Origin: Ricinus communis
Taxonomy: Eukaryota > Streptophyta > Magnoliopsida > Malpighiales > Euphorbiaceae
Assembly (NCBI RefSeq): GCF_019578655.1
Contig: NC_063261.1
Span: 27,445,126-27,509,125 of the forward strand
Length of the DNA stretch: 64,000 bases
Direction: 5' to 3'
In this document: in pieces, positions 33,840-45,779 of the stretch
How the letters are laid out: each line of letters opens with the position of its first letter
How positions within the stretch are numbered: position 1 is the stretch's first letter
The notes under the pieces: generated by a model
Told to the model about the DNA's origin: nothing
The model's database searches: none
What the model saw: only the letters and a program-made list of their open reading frames with translations
Program-made: the position numbers and the translations under genes

Positions 33840-36800
33840 TAGTATCTAGAAATTGCACAAATTTTTTAAAAATTTCTCAAGATTGGATAATTGACTTTGG
33901 TGCAACCGATTACATGACGCGAGATCCAATAAAATTACAAAATTGTATGCCTACAGATTCCTAATATGTGATCATTGCCAACGAAGGTCGAGCTAAAGCC
34001 AGATTGGCTCCTCTAATTTATTTCACAATAATATACAAGATATTCTGCTCTTACCTGACTTTAAGTCTAATTTATTATCTGTTGCAAAAATAACTAAAAC
34101 CTTAAATTGTAATGTTTTATTCTCACCTACTACAATATTGTTTCAGGATCGAATCATAGGGAAAACGATTGGTGAATGACGTTTTGAAAATGGCTTATAC
34201 TATCTCATGAACTCCACCAACCAATGTCTTGTCTCGACCAGTCCAGCCGATCAAGGAATGTTGATGCATCAGCGGTTTGGGCATCTGTCCGATAAAATTT
34301 TAAACCAGCTTTTTTGTTTAAAATTAAATTCTTGTTGTTGTGGCATTTGCAAATTCTCTAAACATACTCGGTTACCTTTCTCTTTATCTTTTACTATATC
34401 TGAAAATATGTTTGATTTAATTCACTCTGATGTTTGGAGACCTGCCCCCGTCACCTCATACAATCATTTCAGATACTTTGTCGCATTCATTGACGATTAC
34501 TCCCGCACTACTTGGGTTTATTTGTTAAAAGGAAAAAATGAGGTCTTTACTTATTTCCAAAATTTTTTTAACTTTATTAAAAATCTGTACAATGCCAAAA
34601 TTAAAATTTTTCGCTCAAACAATAGCACTGAATACATAAATAAAAAAATTTCAGACTTCTTTTTCAGAGAAGGGATTTTGCATCACACCACCTGCATTTA
34701 TACCCCCGAACAAAATGGGGTTTCTGAAAGAAAAAACAGGCATCTCCTTGAACTCACAATTAGTCGGATGCCCTCCTAACTGCTGCGTATCTCATCAACA
34801 GATTATCCAGCACCAAACTAAAAAATCTCAATCCTCTAGAAATTCTCAAAGGAAGAAAAATAGAATTAGAGCACATTCGAATTCTTAGTTGCACTAGCTT
34901 TGTCCATATCAAACGCCACCACAAACTCGATAAGAGTTCGGTCAAAACTGTGTTCCTAGGATACTCTTCTGAAAAAAAAAAGGGATATAAATGCTATGAT
35001 CCCTCCACTCACAAAACCTATATCTCTCGGAATGTGTCATTTGTTGAAAGTGAACCTTACTTCACAAATGGCCCAACTAAAACTCATGGGCCCCTTACCT
35101 TATTATTTCTGCATAACCTTTTCTTTTTTGATAGTCAAATACAGGATACTCCACCGGGGAGGGAGCCAATTCTAGAGCCAATTCCAGAGGCAATTCCTGA
35201 GGCAACTCCTTCAAGGGGAGAGCATGAGAGTAATAAACAAGATGAGTCACAAGAAGAAATTGCCTTGCGAAGATCCCCTCGACCAACCAGACCTCCTACC
35301 AGGTTAAGGGACTATGTGTCCCACAAGGTGTCGTATCCAATTCAACGCTTCATTAATTACAATTCAGTATTCAAATCATTATAAGGCATACCTAGGCAAT
35401 CTCACAATACATACCGAACCCACATCTTTTTATGAAGCTAATTCTAATCCCAATTGGTGTAAAGCCATGAAGAAAGAGCTCCAGGCCCTAGAAAAAAATG
35501 ATACCTAGGATATTATCACTCTGCCACCAAATAAAAAACTCGTCGGGTGTAAGTGGGTGTATAAAATAAAGTACAAATGTGATGGTACAATTGAAAGATA
35601 TAAAGCTAAGTTAGTAGCAAAAGGGTTCATCCAAACCTATGGGGTAGACTACCAGAAAACCTTTGTACCCGTAGCGAAAATGAGTACTGTTTGCATTCTA
35701 TTATCTGTTGCCACTAACTTAGGATGGAGTCTGTTTCAAATGGATGTGAAAAACGCATTCCTCCAAGGGTCTCTAGACGAAGAAGTCTAAATGACCCTTC
35801 CTCTAGGCCACAAGTCTTCATCAGATCACTCCTTGGTATGTAAACTCAAAAAGGCTATCTATGGATTAAAGCAATTTCCAAGAGCATGGTATGCCAAGCT
35901 AAGCCATATTTTGTTAAACATCAATTTTAACAAATGTGCCTCTGATTCCTCTATGTTTGTAAAACACACCCACACATGTACTATTATTATCCTTGTATAT
36001 GTAGATGACATTATCATAATCGGTAATAATAATGAGGAGATTGAAGAAGTTAAGCGAAAACTAAAAGGAGAATTTGATATCAAAGACTTAGGTCAACTAT
36101 CATACTTTCTCAAGATAGAAATAGCCAAATCTCATAAAGGCCTATTCTTATCTCAAAGAAAGTACGTTCTTAACCTTTTGAAAGAAACAGGAAAAATAGG
36201 AGTCAAACCTATATATACCCCAATGGAAACTAATATCAAACTTAATTTGGAAGATGGAGACTCATTAGATAACATAGATCAATTATCAGCGTCTAGTAGG
36301 AAAGTTAAAATACCTAACGCTCAATAGACCTGATATTGCTTATGCAGTAAGTATGGTAAGCCAGTTTATGCATGCTCCTCGTACCAGCCACTTGGATGCT
36401 ATTGATAGAATTCTTAGATATCTCAAAAGCACCCCAGGTCAGGGTATTTTGATGAAAAATAATAATACTAATACTAGAGTTGGTTTCTCTGATGCAGATT
36501 GGGCAGGAAGCTGTAACAGAAAGTCAACTTCAGGATTCTGCACCTTTGTAGGAGGAAACTTAGTAACATGGAAAAGCAAAAAGACAAACTGTAACTGCAA
36601 GATCAAGCGCAGAAGTTGAATATCGAGCCATGGCGTCAACAATTAGCGAGCTCATTTGGATTAAACAAGTGTTTGTTGACATGGGAATAAAATGCAAAGG
36701 CCCGACGAAAATGTATTGTGACAATCAAGCAGCCAGGCACATCGCATCAAACTCTATTTTTCACGAACGAACTAAACACATTGAAGTCGACTGCCATTTC

Positions 36801-36960
36801 ATAAGAAAAAAAGTTCAATCTGAAGAAATTGAGACCCCATTCGTCGGAAGTCACGAAGAGTTGCCGGATATATTTACGAAGGCTCTGGACAAAGCAAACC
36901 ACCAAAATCTTCCCAGCAAGATGGGTTCTATCAACTTATTCAAACCCACCTTGAGGAAGA
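33840..36960 (+). pseudogene. Degenerate copia pol of E3
   Basis: Protease site DWIIDFGATDYMTRD (DSG has become DFG) near 33882; pre-integrase HQRFGHLSDKILNQLF and CGICKFSKH; integrase DVWRPAP, FIDDYSRTTWVYLLKGKNE and TPEQNGVSERKNRHLLE, then a deletion near 34760; [20 protein letters not shown] with the YVDD box intact at 35998-36009; RNase H DADWAGSCNRKSTSGF and DNQAARHIASNS. Stops include TAG near 35507 and TAA at about 35788. Frameshifts lie near 35384, 36290 and 36590. Confidence 0.9.
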
Positions 36961-36961
36961 G

Positions 36962-37303
36962 TGTTGAAGAACCAAACTCTGAAGCAAGAACTCAGAGACC
37001 AAAGGACAAAGACCAAAGGTTAAGGCCTTAGGTCTATACAGCAGAAAGCTGTACAGACATCTCATCACAGGCCTTTGCAGTAGGAAAAATGAGCAACCTT
37101 TCTTCCGTAAGGAAGAAAGGTCGCTTCTACCTTTCCCAGACTAGAAGAGAACGTTGACATAGATCATAAGGGGACATTAGGTAACTTAAGGACCGTTACC
37201 CCTCAGCATATGTATATAACAGATTAACTCATACTTGTAATCTTAGAATTTTACTTGTAAAAATCATCACAGATCAATAAAGCTCACAATCACAATTTCT
37301 TCA
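36962..37303 (+). repeat. 3' LTR of copia E3
   Basis: Carries both hairpins: GTCTATACAGC / GCTGTACAGAC (37032-37058, one mismatch) and ACCTTTCTTCC / GGAAGAAAGGT (37096-37121, perfect). Confidence 0.94.
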
Positions 37304-38700
37304 CTTAGACTATATTTCTATTGCTTCCCTGACATATACAAGAAAAGATAAACTGGTTCGGCTTTTGGTGGCCAAAGGTCTAATACTAGCTAAAGCAAGA
37401 GAAAGCTTAGAGGTTGTAGCTGAAAATATCATTCGAGAGTTATTTGGCCTAGGAATGCTTCAAGAATATCACTAGTCTGAATGTGTAGGAGTTGTTGACC
37501 CGTATAAGAAATTATGCCTTATTGAAGTGGATGAACAAGAATTTATTTCTAAAGTTGCAAATTCACTTGTGCGTGCAGTATTCGAAGTTGGCAGGAAGAA
37601 CAATGCTCTTGATTTTAAAAACTTGGAAATTCGTACTTTATTTATGAGTGCTGAAGATGCTGATGATTCTTATCAAGGTCTTTCTTCGGCCTGCATGCAA
37701 TCTGTTTGCCAGCTGCAATTCCTGTTGGTCCTGGATATAGAAGGTGGCATAGAATCCATGCCTGATGAAGTTGGATTAAACTTAGTTCAACTGACATATT
37801 CGGGATTGATTGGCTCAAATTTGGATAAGCTTCCCCGAACTTTAGGTAATCTCTTCAGAAACTTCAATCTTTGGATATAAGGTGGACTCGACTTTTACAT
37901 GAACTACCAATAGAGGTGCTAAAGATCCAACAACTGAAACATCTTCTGATGTGCGATTCCATTAATAACGGCGGAGTTAGAGTTCCAAAAGAGATTGGAA
38001 TTTTGGTGAACCTTCAAACTCGTAAAGGTGTGTATGCTAGAGATGGCATCGTCAATGAATTGGCCACCTTAACCCAATTCCGAAAACTCAATGTTACCCG
38101 TGTCTCTGAAGATCATGCTAGTGATCTAGCTTCAGCCATCATGAAGATGGAAAACCTCATCTCCTTGTCTTTAGAAACAGAGATGGCATACTTTGGAAGT
38201 ACACGCTCACAATCTGAATTTGAACCTTTTTCCCCTCCATATCTTCTTCAAGAGATTAAATTAGTGGGAGCCCTAGTTGACATGCCCAGTCGGCTTGCCT
38301 CAATGGATAACCTTACCAAGCTATATTTAACATACTCTGATCTATCAGAGAATCAATTTCAGTCCTTCAATATCTTCCCAAATTAAAATGTTCCACTCTA
38401 TGGAAAGCCTTCAACGCAAAGATCATTGGTAGAGAGTTTTTGTATGGCTAGAGGTTTCCCAGAGCTTAAAATTCTCATGATCATTTCTGAGTCTCTTGTG
38501 GAGTGGACTGAGGTAGTGAATGGAGCTTTTCCAAGGTTAAAGTTTCTCAAAGTTTTTTTATGCTCCAAACTTTAGGTTTCTTCCTAAAGGTCTACAGAAC
38601 ATTTCCAAACTCCAAGAACTTTTTTTGTCGGGAGTACATGAAGACCTTACAAGGCGACTGCAAGGTGAAGAGATACAAGATCAAGCACATTTCAAAAGTT
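37304..38700 (+). pseudogene. NLR remnant C, 3' part (after E3)
   Basis: Resumes the NLR frame: LDYISIASLTYTRKDKLVRL, VAENIIRELFGLGMLQ, then TAG at 37473. An open stretch (LPVRA-like 'SLVRAVFEV', LRRs QLQFLLVLDIEGGIESMPDE and LDKLPRTLGNL) runs to a frameshift near 37855, another frame (IEVLKIQQLKHLLMCDSINN, MENLISLSLETEM, DMPSRLASMDNLTKLYL) runs to a frameshift near 38360, and further breaks lie near 38438 and 38575. The 3' end (LQGEEIQDQAHFKS-type sequence, shifted) corresponds to the end of remnant A. Most similar to remnant A, including the 3' flank. Confidence 0.85.
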
Positions 38701-39561
38701 AAAAGAGTAAACAAAAAGTTCATTTAGGGTTCAAGGCTTTTGTTTTCAAGTTTGTTTGTTAAATTCCATCTTTGCTTTGCGTTGACAGATAAAACTGTTT
38801 AGGCATTTGTACTTCTACCTTTCTTGTATTACTAAATAATGTATTTGTAATCTCCATTTAAAAAACCAGTGTCTAAGAATTCAGCGATGAAACTCTAGAC
38901 CACCCATCTCCTTCCTAAGAGCCATAAAATTGTTTTATACATTTGTATTAGGCTTATGCTTGTTATAAATACTTTGTCAAACTATGCAACACATTGCTGA
39001 AATATATGCTAGTGCACTGCTGGACTAAACTTTGTCCTGTTGGTGCTATAATTGATCTGATCTTAATTGCAGAACTATCAATTATATATCTTTTGAACTA
39101 AATCTTCTCATAACAAAAACTATGCTGTAATTCTACTCCAGTCATAAATAAGATAATCGAACAGTAAAACATTACGCGTAGATGACGAGAGAACGCTGAA
39201 GATGATGTTGCTCCTACAACACTGACTGAAGAAAGAAAGGCGTAATGACTACTACTTGTATGGCCGCATGGTGTAAAGATTTGTGATGCAATGAAATAGC
39301 CAACCATGTTGACAACAAAGAAGGTACTAAAGAGATTATTGATATCATTATACAGTATAAGCTGCTTATTTCACAATTTATTACTTCGACAAGGACCTAA
39401 CAACACATGGTAAAAAGCCTTTCAATTTATTGGCACTTCAACAAATAAGATATATAGATTAGGTCCTTTAGAGCTAGCATAAGAAAATACTGACTTCATG
39501 GCTGGAGAGAGAGTAATATTGAGCTTAGAGCTGAGCCTGCACAAGAACAGGAGTTAAGAAA
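38701..39561. other. Intergenic between convergent NLR remnant C and GSTL
   Basis: The first about 230 bp match the 3' flank of remnant A (for example 'gcgttgacagataaaactgttt' near 38779; 'accacccatctccttcctaaga' near 38900). A weak 'NKEGTKEIIDIIIQYKLL' frame near 39310 vaguely recalls the NLR helix after the winged helix, but is too short to call. Confidence 0.45.
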
Positions 39562-42500
39562 TTAGAAGTTATTGGTATCATCACTCACAATCTGTAACTT
39601 TTTCAGGAAATTCCAAGTTTTAGTTACAATACAGTAAACAGAAAGTACCAAAAAGCGTCTCTTGTAGCTTTCAACATACTCCTTCGGATCTCGCCGGGTT
39701 TGGTTGTAAGCCTCATTTTTGTTCATCTCCTGCAGCAAAACAATTTATGGTATGATTTGCAAGTAAATAAGCAATAATAAATAAACTCTACATATATTAT
39801 ATGTTACTTATTACATGATAAGTTCTTTTGTTTCTTTTTATTGGACAAAACAGATGCTTCAGTCATTCAAAACTGAAACCATTTCAAAGAAAAAAAAATC
39901 CTGAATAGAAGTGAATGGAGAGGCAGAAAAGAAAGATTCAAGCTCACTAGCTCTAACCAGGTTAGGCAGAGATTCAAGTAGTTGACGGAGCCATCTAAAA
40001 CTGCTCTTTTATCTATACAAGAAAGTTCTGACTCAATTTAAAAGCAATCTGAGGAAAAAGTTGGATAGAAGTTCCATCTGAGGTGGCAAATCTTACAGGC
40101 TTCTCGCTTCAGCAGCTTAAAGAGTTCCTACTAAATTGACTAGAATACCACTTGTTTTTAAGGCTAATGATAAAAAAAGTCCAAACCTTTTCAACTTTTT
40201 GCGATTTTGACCAAACCTTTTAGCTTTTGCAATTCTAAACTGATATGAATAAACGCTTTCAGTTCTATCCAAGTGACCAAAAGTTAAAACAAAAAAAAAA
40301 AATCCCCAAATCAGGTTAGAATTGTAACAATGAAAAGATTTGGTTAAAATTGCAAAGATTTGAAAAGGTTTGGATTTTTTATCATTAGTCTATAATTAAT
40401 TGGCTATTACCAAAACAAACACCCTACTAAAAACATAATGAGATCTTCTCAAGTTAGCCTGAACATGACTGAAAATATTTATTGTATCTGAACCATTAAA
40501 TTAAAAATGTCCATTCGGAACTTCATCACATAAAAAATCACTACTCTTCAAAAACATAAAATTAATTTCTTACAAGAAAAACTAGCGGTTAAATTTGAAT
40601 TTAATGGTTTGAATTTGCCAAATGTGGCATATCGTATTATCAGAAACATGAGATAGTCTGATTTGGAAGACGACATGTTGTACTATAAGAAACATGGGAG
40701 GCTACAAATTCAGAGAAGCAGAAATGAAGCTTAATTAGAGATGGAATTAGAAAAAGTTCCAAAGACACATGATCCTGTTTTATCTTACCTCAATCCAAGC
40801 AGCCAGATTAGGCCTTCCTGCAGTGATATCATAATCCCTTACATCCAACAAGGCAGGTTGAAATCTATCAATGAATGGAGCATAAGCGATATCCACCTAT
40901 AGAAAAAGGAGCATAAATCCCTACCTACTTAGTTTAAATGAAACAAATAGAATAGAATCCAGATTAAATCTCACTGCTAGAAAGTGTGTTATCCAACCCT
41001 TGATTAAAATGATAGCTCAAGCCAGCAATTTGTGGGAAGCATATATCAAAACCAAAAGATAAACAACAACCTTTTGTCCTTACCAGACTAAACTGCCCAA
41101 GGAAAAGGGGTCCATCATCAAATTTGGTAAGGGAAGTTTCAATGAAATCAAGTACAGCACCTGCGACAGTTCATCCGCACTATCACATTATTTAAGTTTC
41201 TAGCAGATTAAGAAATATTATAGCACCAGGCACCCAACCTACCGGCTTCATTTGCTTCTCCTTTAAATAAGGAAACTAGAGCTTTATTGAATGAGTCAAT
41301 ATAGGCAATCAACTCTTCAGCTAAATCTTTCTTTGCAGGATCCTTTGAATCAAAATATTAGAATTTTATTTAGATGAAGAGATGAAAACAATAAACAGAG
41401 GCAGCTCTGATTCTTACATCAGGGAAAAGTAATGGTCCATCAAAGTTACTATCAATGTACTGGATCAAATCGAGAGATTCCCCTTTGACTTCATTATTGT
41501 GTTCCAGTGCAGGTACCTATATAAACTTCTTGCATAAACAATCCAGAAAGAAAGCAAAAATAAATTTCATACAGCAGACTCTAGCTGTTTTGCAGGAACC
41601 TTAGACATCTGCTTATCTCATCCTTCATCTCTACATTCAGCCCCAACTCAAAATTTGATTAGTAAAGAAGAAGTTCACGATGCCAATTATTTTAGCATTG
41701 CTTAGCAAAATGAGAATTAGTTTTGATGCCAATAGAGTGAGAAACCTACAAGTTATCTGTTTTATCTCAGAAGCAAGCAAATTGTACTGCTCTTGCACAA
41801 TCCTTAGCCATTTAGTTCGCTCATCTACTCCAATCCGCCTACTCAATTCTTCACTGGCAATCAACTTATCGATCTCACCTAGCGTAAAAGAGAATCCCTT
41901 TCGTTCACCTTTGCCCAACCATTTTTTATTATTTCAGAATAACTTCAAAATCCAAAATAGCAGCCATTTAACTAAAATGTCAATTGAGCATCCAAACATA
42001 ATTTAAAAGAAACCTACAGGCCAAAATTACATGGACAAGCATTTGGATGTTCATGAAATAAAATAGCTATGATCATTGTACAAGTACTAGTACACTTTTT
42101 GATACTTTGAAGGACTGATTAGGGCATTACTGAATTCAAGGATATATGAAATCAAAAAACAATCTTAAGCAAATTGAAATTGCATAGTCTCACCTTATTA
42201 GGAGGGTAGACTTTCTCTTTATACCAGGCAGGCCTATCTTGCAGATCAATAGGAACCAATTTTATCAAATCCTGCAATCCCTGTTATCCCATTTGGTTAT
42301 AGACAATAAAAAGACAAGTTTACCATAATCAAGGAAAATAACACAGTAAAAGAGGAAAAGAAAACTTCACAACTGTTATCTGCTGTAGATAAGCTACTCT
42401 TTGGAAAAAGAATCTCCATTCAACTGATTGGCTGAATTGAGATGTTAAAACCCTAAAATTTATAATTCCTAAAAGGGTAAGCACTAGCAAGTCTACGTAG

Positions 42501-43181
42501 AACTACACCTCTTTAAATATGTATGGAGAAACATGATGAGATTAAAATAACCAAAACTCAAGTCCTAAAAAGTAGTAGAAACAACCTTACAGTTGCGAGT
42601 AATCCACACACGCTGTGCATATGGGCATGTGTAAGAAATGTACAACCTTAAACAAACACACAGTGATTAGATTAGACACGAAAAAATCAAACAATTGGAG
42701 GCCACATATCTCACCAACATAGTAATTAATTATCATCAGTACGAATAAACAGTTGCTGCAAGTGGGTACTATACCTTGTAGTCCCATCAAAGACTGGAGG
42801 TGGGTCTGAAGTAGAAGTTAGAGCAGGCGGAAGAACCTCTTTCACAATTCTGCAAACAGAAAGTTTAGATATCAAAAACCCACTAAAAGAATGCAGCTTT
42901 TAAAATCTTCTTTTTCTTTTTCGTTAATTTTCTAAGCTACCAAACAACCTAGCAACTTACCCAGTAGCCATAGTTGCTGATATAGGAGCAGTTTTTGAAG
43001 TTCTGAGTGAATCATGAAAGGAAGTGAGTGGTTGAAATTGAAGTGAATAAGAGAATAACTGGATTGTACTATTAGTGTTAGAGAATCTTGCAGTTCTCTT
43101 GGAGATTAAACGAGGAGAGCAATGGCTAGAAACAAGTGTTGGAGATGTTAGCAGTGGTGAACTAACTGTCAAAGATGCCAT
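39562..43181 (-). CDS. GSTL: Lambda-class glutathione transferase, plastid-targeted (nine exons)
   Basis: GSTLs carry a catalytic Cys instead of Ser/Tyr and act as thiol transferases or reductases of glutathione conjugates. Coding exons in transcription order: 42961-43181, 42775-42849, 42586-42646, 42194-42280, 41418-41516, 41243-41342, 41084-41160, 40789-40896, 39562-39729. All introns are GT-AG and the joined frame is open for 331 codons. Residues 1-70 are Ser/Thr/Arg-rich without acidic residues until late (MASLTVSSPLLTSPTLV), a plausible chloroplast transit peptide. The thioredoxin-fold N-domain has VFDGTTRLYISYTCPYAQRV (catalytic Cys in CPYA). VPALEH and GESLDL form the GSH-site region; the helical C-domain ends with VDIAYAPF and YDITAGRPNLAAWIEEMNKN. 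The C-terminus (after ESYKRRF) is about 25 residues longer than I expect for the family. Intron 8 carries a MITE. No lesions were seen, so it is probably functional. Confidence 0.93.
40160..40391. mobile_element. MITE in intron 8 of GSTL
   Basis: Inverted ends 'aaggctaatgataaaaaaagtccaaacc' and reverse-complementary 'ggtttggattttttatcattagtct'. The interior is AT-rich and non-coding. The same MITE sits at the matching place in the GSTL pseudogene (16295-16497). Confidence 0.7.
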
Positions 43182-43230
43182 TTTAGTGGGCTCTCTTTCT
43201 CTGTTTCTCACATTTCATTGCCATTGGTTG

Positions 43231-43270
43231 TTATAGGTTGGGGTTAAATATTATTTTGGTATAATATATG
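43231..43270 (-). promoter_or_regulatory. Candidate GSTL core promoter
   Basis: On the minus strand a CATATATTATACC TATA-like sequence lies about 80 bp before the ATG, followed by CCTATAACAACCAATGG. Either could be the TATA element; the leader would be about 20-50 nt. Prediction from sequence only. Confidence 0.3.
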
Positions 43271-44871
43271 GCTGAGTTCTGTATTTTTTAGATTGTATTA
43301 AAATCTTTTTAAGTTTTAATAAAATTAATTACTATGCTTAATCATGAATTAAATTGATAATTTAAAATTATAATTTAATATTTAAATTTATTATTAAGTA
43401 TTAAATTCATTTAAAATTAATTTTATTATTAAATTACAGTAAAATCTTACTTGTAGCGCAAGTTAATTTTAGTGTTTATAAATTTAATTTTTTTTATTTA
43501 TTTATATCTTTTATTTTTTAGCATAATTTAATCTTAAGAAGATTTAAATATATTAAAAATATTAATTATTTTATATTATTAAATCATTATGTAGTTTAAT
43601 TTTAAACATTTAAATAAAATAAATAGCAAAAAGCTATAATTGTTATTAAATACTAAAATTAAACTGTATTAAAAATAAAAATAATTATTTGTATTAATCT
43701 CATTTAAATGGTTGATAAAAGTTTTATTTTTAATATATAAGATTATCATGATCTTCTTCATTTATAGTGAATTTGTCTACTTAGTGTCTAGATTATTTCA
43801 TTAGATTAAGACATGATTATTTAATTTAATTTTTATTTTTTATTTAATTTAACTATAATATATAATAAAAATAACAATAGAATGATTTTTTAACTAGAAA
43901 TATTTATTTTATATTAATAATTAAAATTAAATTATATAATAATTTAATAATATTATTGTAAATAAATAATTTTAAAATATTAAAATTTGTTTGAATTAAA
44001 TTGTATTAAAATAAAAAATCAGAAAAAAAATATTAAATTTATTATTTTAATTAGATACTAAAACTAATTTGTGCTAAGAATAAGATTCTACTCTAATTTG
44101 ATAATAAAATTAATTTTGGACGAGTTTGATATTTGATAATAAATTAAAGAATCAAATTATATTCTTAAATTTCAGTTTAATTTTTCAATTAATATAAAAG
44201 AGGATAGTAGTTAGTTTTATTAAAATTTAAAAAGATTTTAATATAATAAAAAAAATCAGAAACTAACTCATATATTAAATCAAACTACAAAAGAAAATAG
44301 TATTTAGCCCTATAGGACCAAAACAGTACCACATCTTCCAGTTCAAGAAAAACAACATAACATCTTTGTTTATTTTATGTCTATTTATATAATTATCTGT
44401 CTTATAAAAACTTGAATTATTATATTATTATATTGGCACTAATCATTTAAAAAAAAAAGATAATTCATTAAAAGAACTCAAACATTATGTGTGAAATAGG
44501 TCTAATAATCTAAATAATTCAAAATTTTATAAAATTTTACTATTTTGGTCAATTCTTTAAAAATTGTTAATTTAGCCACAATTTAGTAAATTGAGTATAA
44601 TTTTTAACCTAATTGAGTTATTTGTCAAAATTAAGCAATGCGAAACCGTGACATTGATGTCAATTAGAAAATGAAAAATTCAAATTGATAGGTCTTAATG
44701 CCACATTATTTATATATAGTATTTAATTTTGAATTTTTATTTTTTAAATTACATCCATGTTACCATCCACATTACTTAATTTTGACCGGCAACTCAATTT
44801 AATGTTAAAGAACATTATGGGCTAAATTGATAAAGCTTAGAGTGAAACTATAAATTAAGTTATTTTTTAAA
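43271..44871. other. AT-rich intergenic sequence with one MITE-family copy
   Basis: No gene seen. About 44505-44810 matches the left three-quarters of the 377-bp MITE at 47903 ('tctaaataattcaaaattttataaaattttactattttggtcaattctttaaaaatt', 'ttacatccatgttacca', 'cttaattttgacc'); its right end was not found, so it is truncated. Confidence 0.55.
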
Positions 44872-45779
44872 GGAAAAAGTATATTTTGACCCTTAACATT
44901 TGACCTGAGTTTCAAATTAGCATTTAAACAATATTTAGGCTCAATTAAACACTCAATTGAATAAAAATACTATTATATGCCCCTCTTTTAAGGTCTAAAA
45001 TAAATGGAGAAAATATCCGTTAAAAATGGACGATATGGCAAAGTAGTGGATCTTATTAAATGTTAAATATTGGTAAAAGACTTTTAGTTTCTTTTTCTTC
45101 GCACAACTCCTTATAGTTCATCTTCTTTCTTTATCAGTTTGAAGAAAATAACCATAAAAGTTGAGATATAAAAGAATTGCATAGAAATAAAAGGGATTTG
45201 TGAAAATTGAAGGATAAATTGAGCAACAATATTATCTACTTCACCATTAATATACTATAATGTTGGTTTTAATATAACATTTGCCAAATAACAACTAGCA
45301 TTGCCCCTATCATAAGTTTTACTGCCACCTCTTTATATCCGTCTCTCTCTGATAGGTCCAAATTATATATAGACACTACACAGATATAAACAGCAGAGAG
45401 TATATATTTTTTATATTTTCTTTTCTGTTATTAAAACGAATAAAAGATAGACTAAATATAGAATAGATCCTGGAATGTCTTTTACTAATGACTAATGGCC
45501 TCTTACCCGATTTGGAATAGAGTAATAGTAATATGTTCTATGTAAAAAGAAAAACATAAGTAAAATATAAAGTAGTCTCTGCTAGAAACTTTTATTAAGA
45601 TAGGAATAGATATTTAGGATACTTTAGAGCTTTAATAATATAATTTCTATATATAATATAATGAAAATATATTTGTTTACCTCACTTAAGTTTAATTATC
45701 TATTTTCATATAATATTAGCCAAGAGAAGAAAATATGGAGCTAAATACTAAAAAAGAAACTTAATTGGACATGTTCGTG

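Larger units (their letters stand above)
32338..37303 (+). mobile_element. Ty1/copia LTR retrotransposon E3 inserted in NLR remnant C
   Basis: About 5.0 kb, plus strand. LTRs 32338-32647 and 36962-37303 (TGTTGAAGAAC...TTCTTCA) are flanked by the 5-bp duplication CTTAG (32333-32337 and 37304-37308), which falls within 'TGCTTAGACTA' of the NLR frame. The primer-binding site TGGTATCAAAGC starts at 32648; the polypurine tract is mutated (TTGAGGAAGAG). Same family as E1 and E2. Confidence 0.96.

Noticed and set aside
39298..39400. Possible further NLR fragment (EIIDIIIQYKLL)
   Set aside because: Only about 20 codons resemble the NLR post-winged-helix segment; no supporting flanking similarity.
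42957..43211. Upstream extension of GSTL to 43211
   Set aside because: The extra codons begin with GTG on the minus strand; the first real ATG is at 43181 and starts a credible transit peptide.
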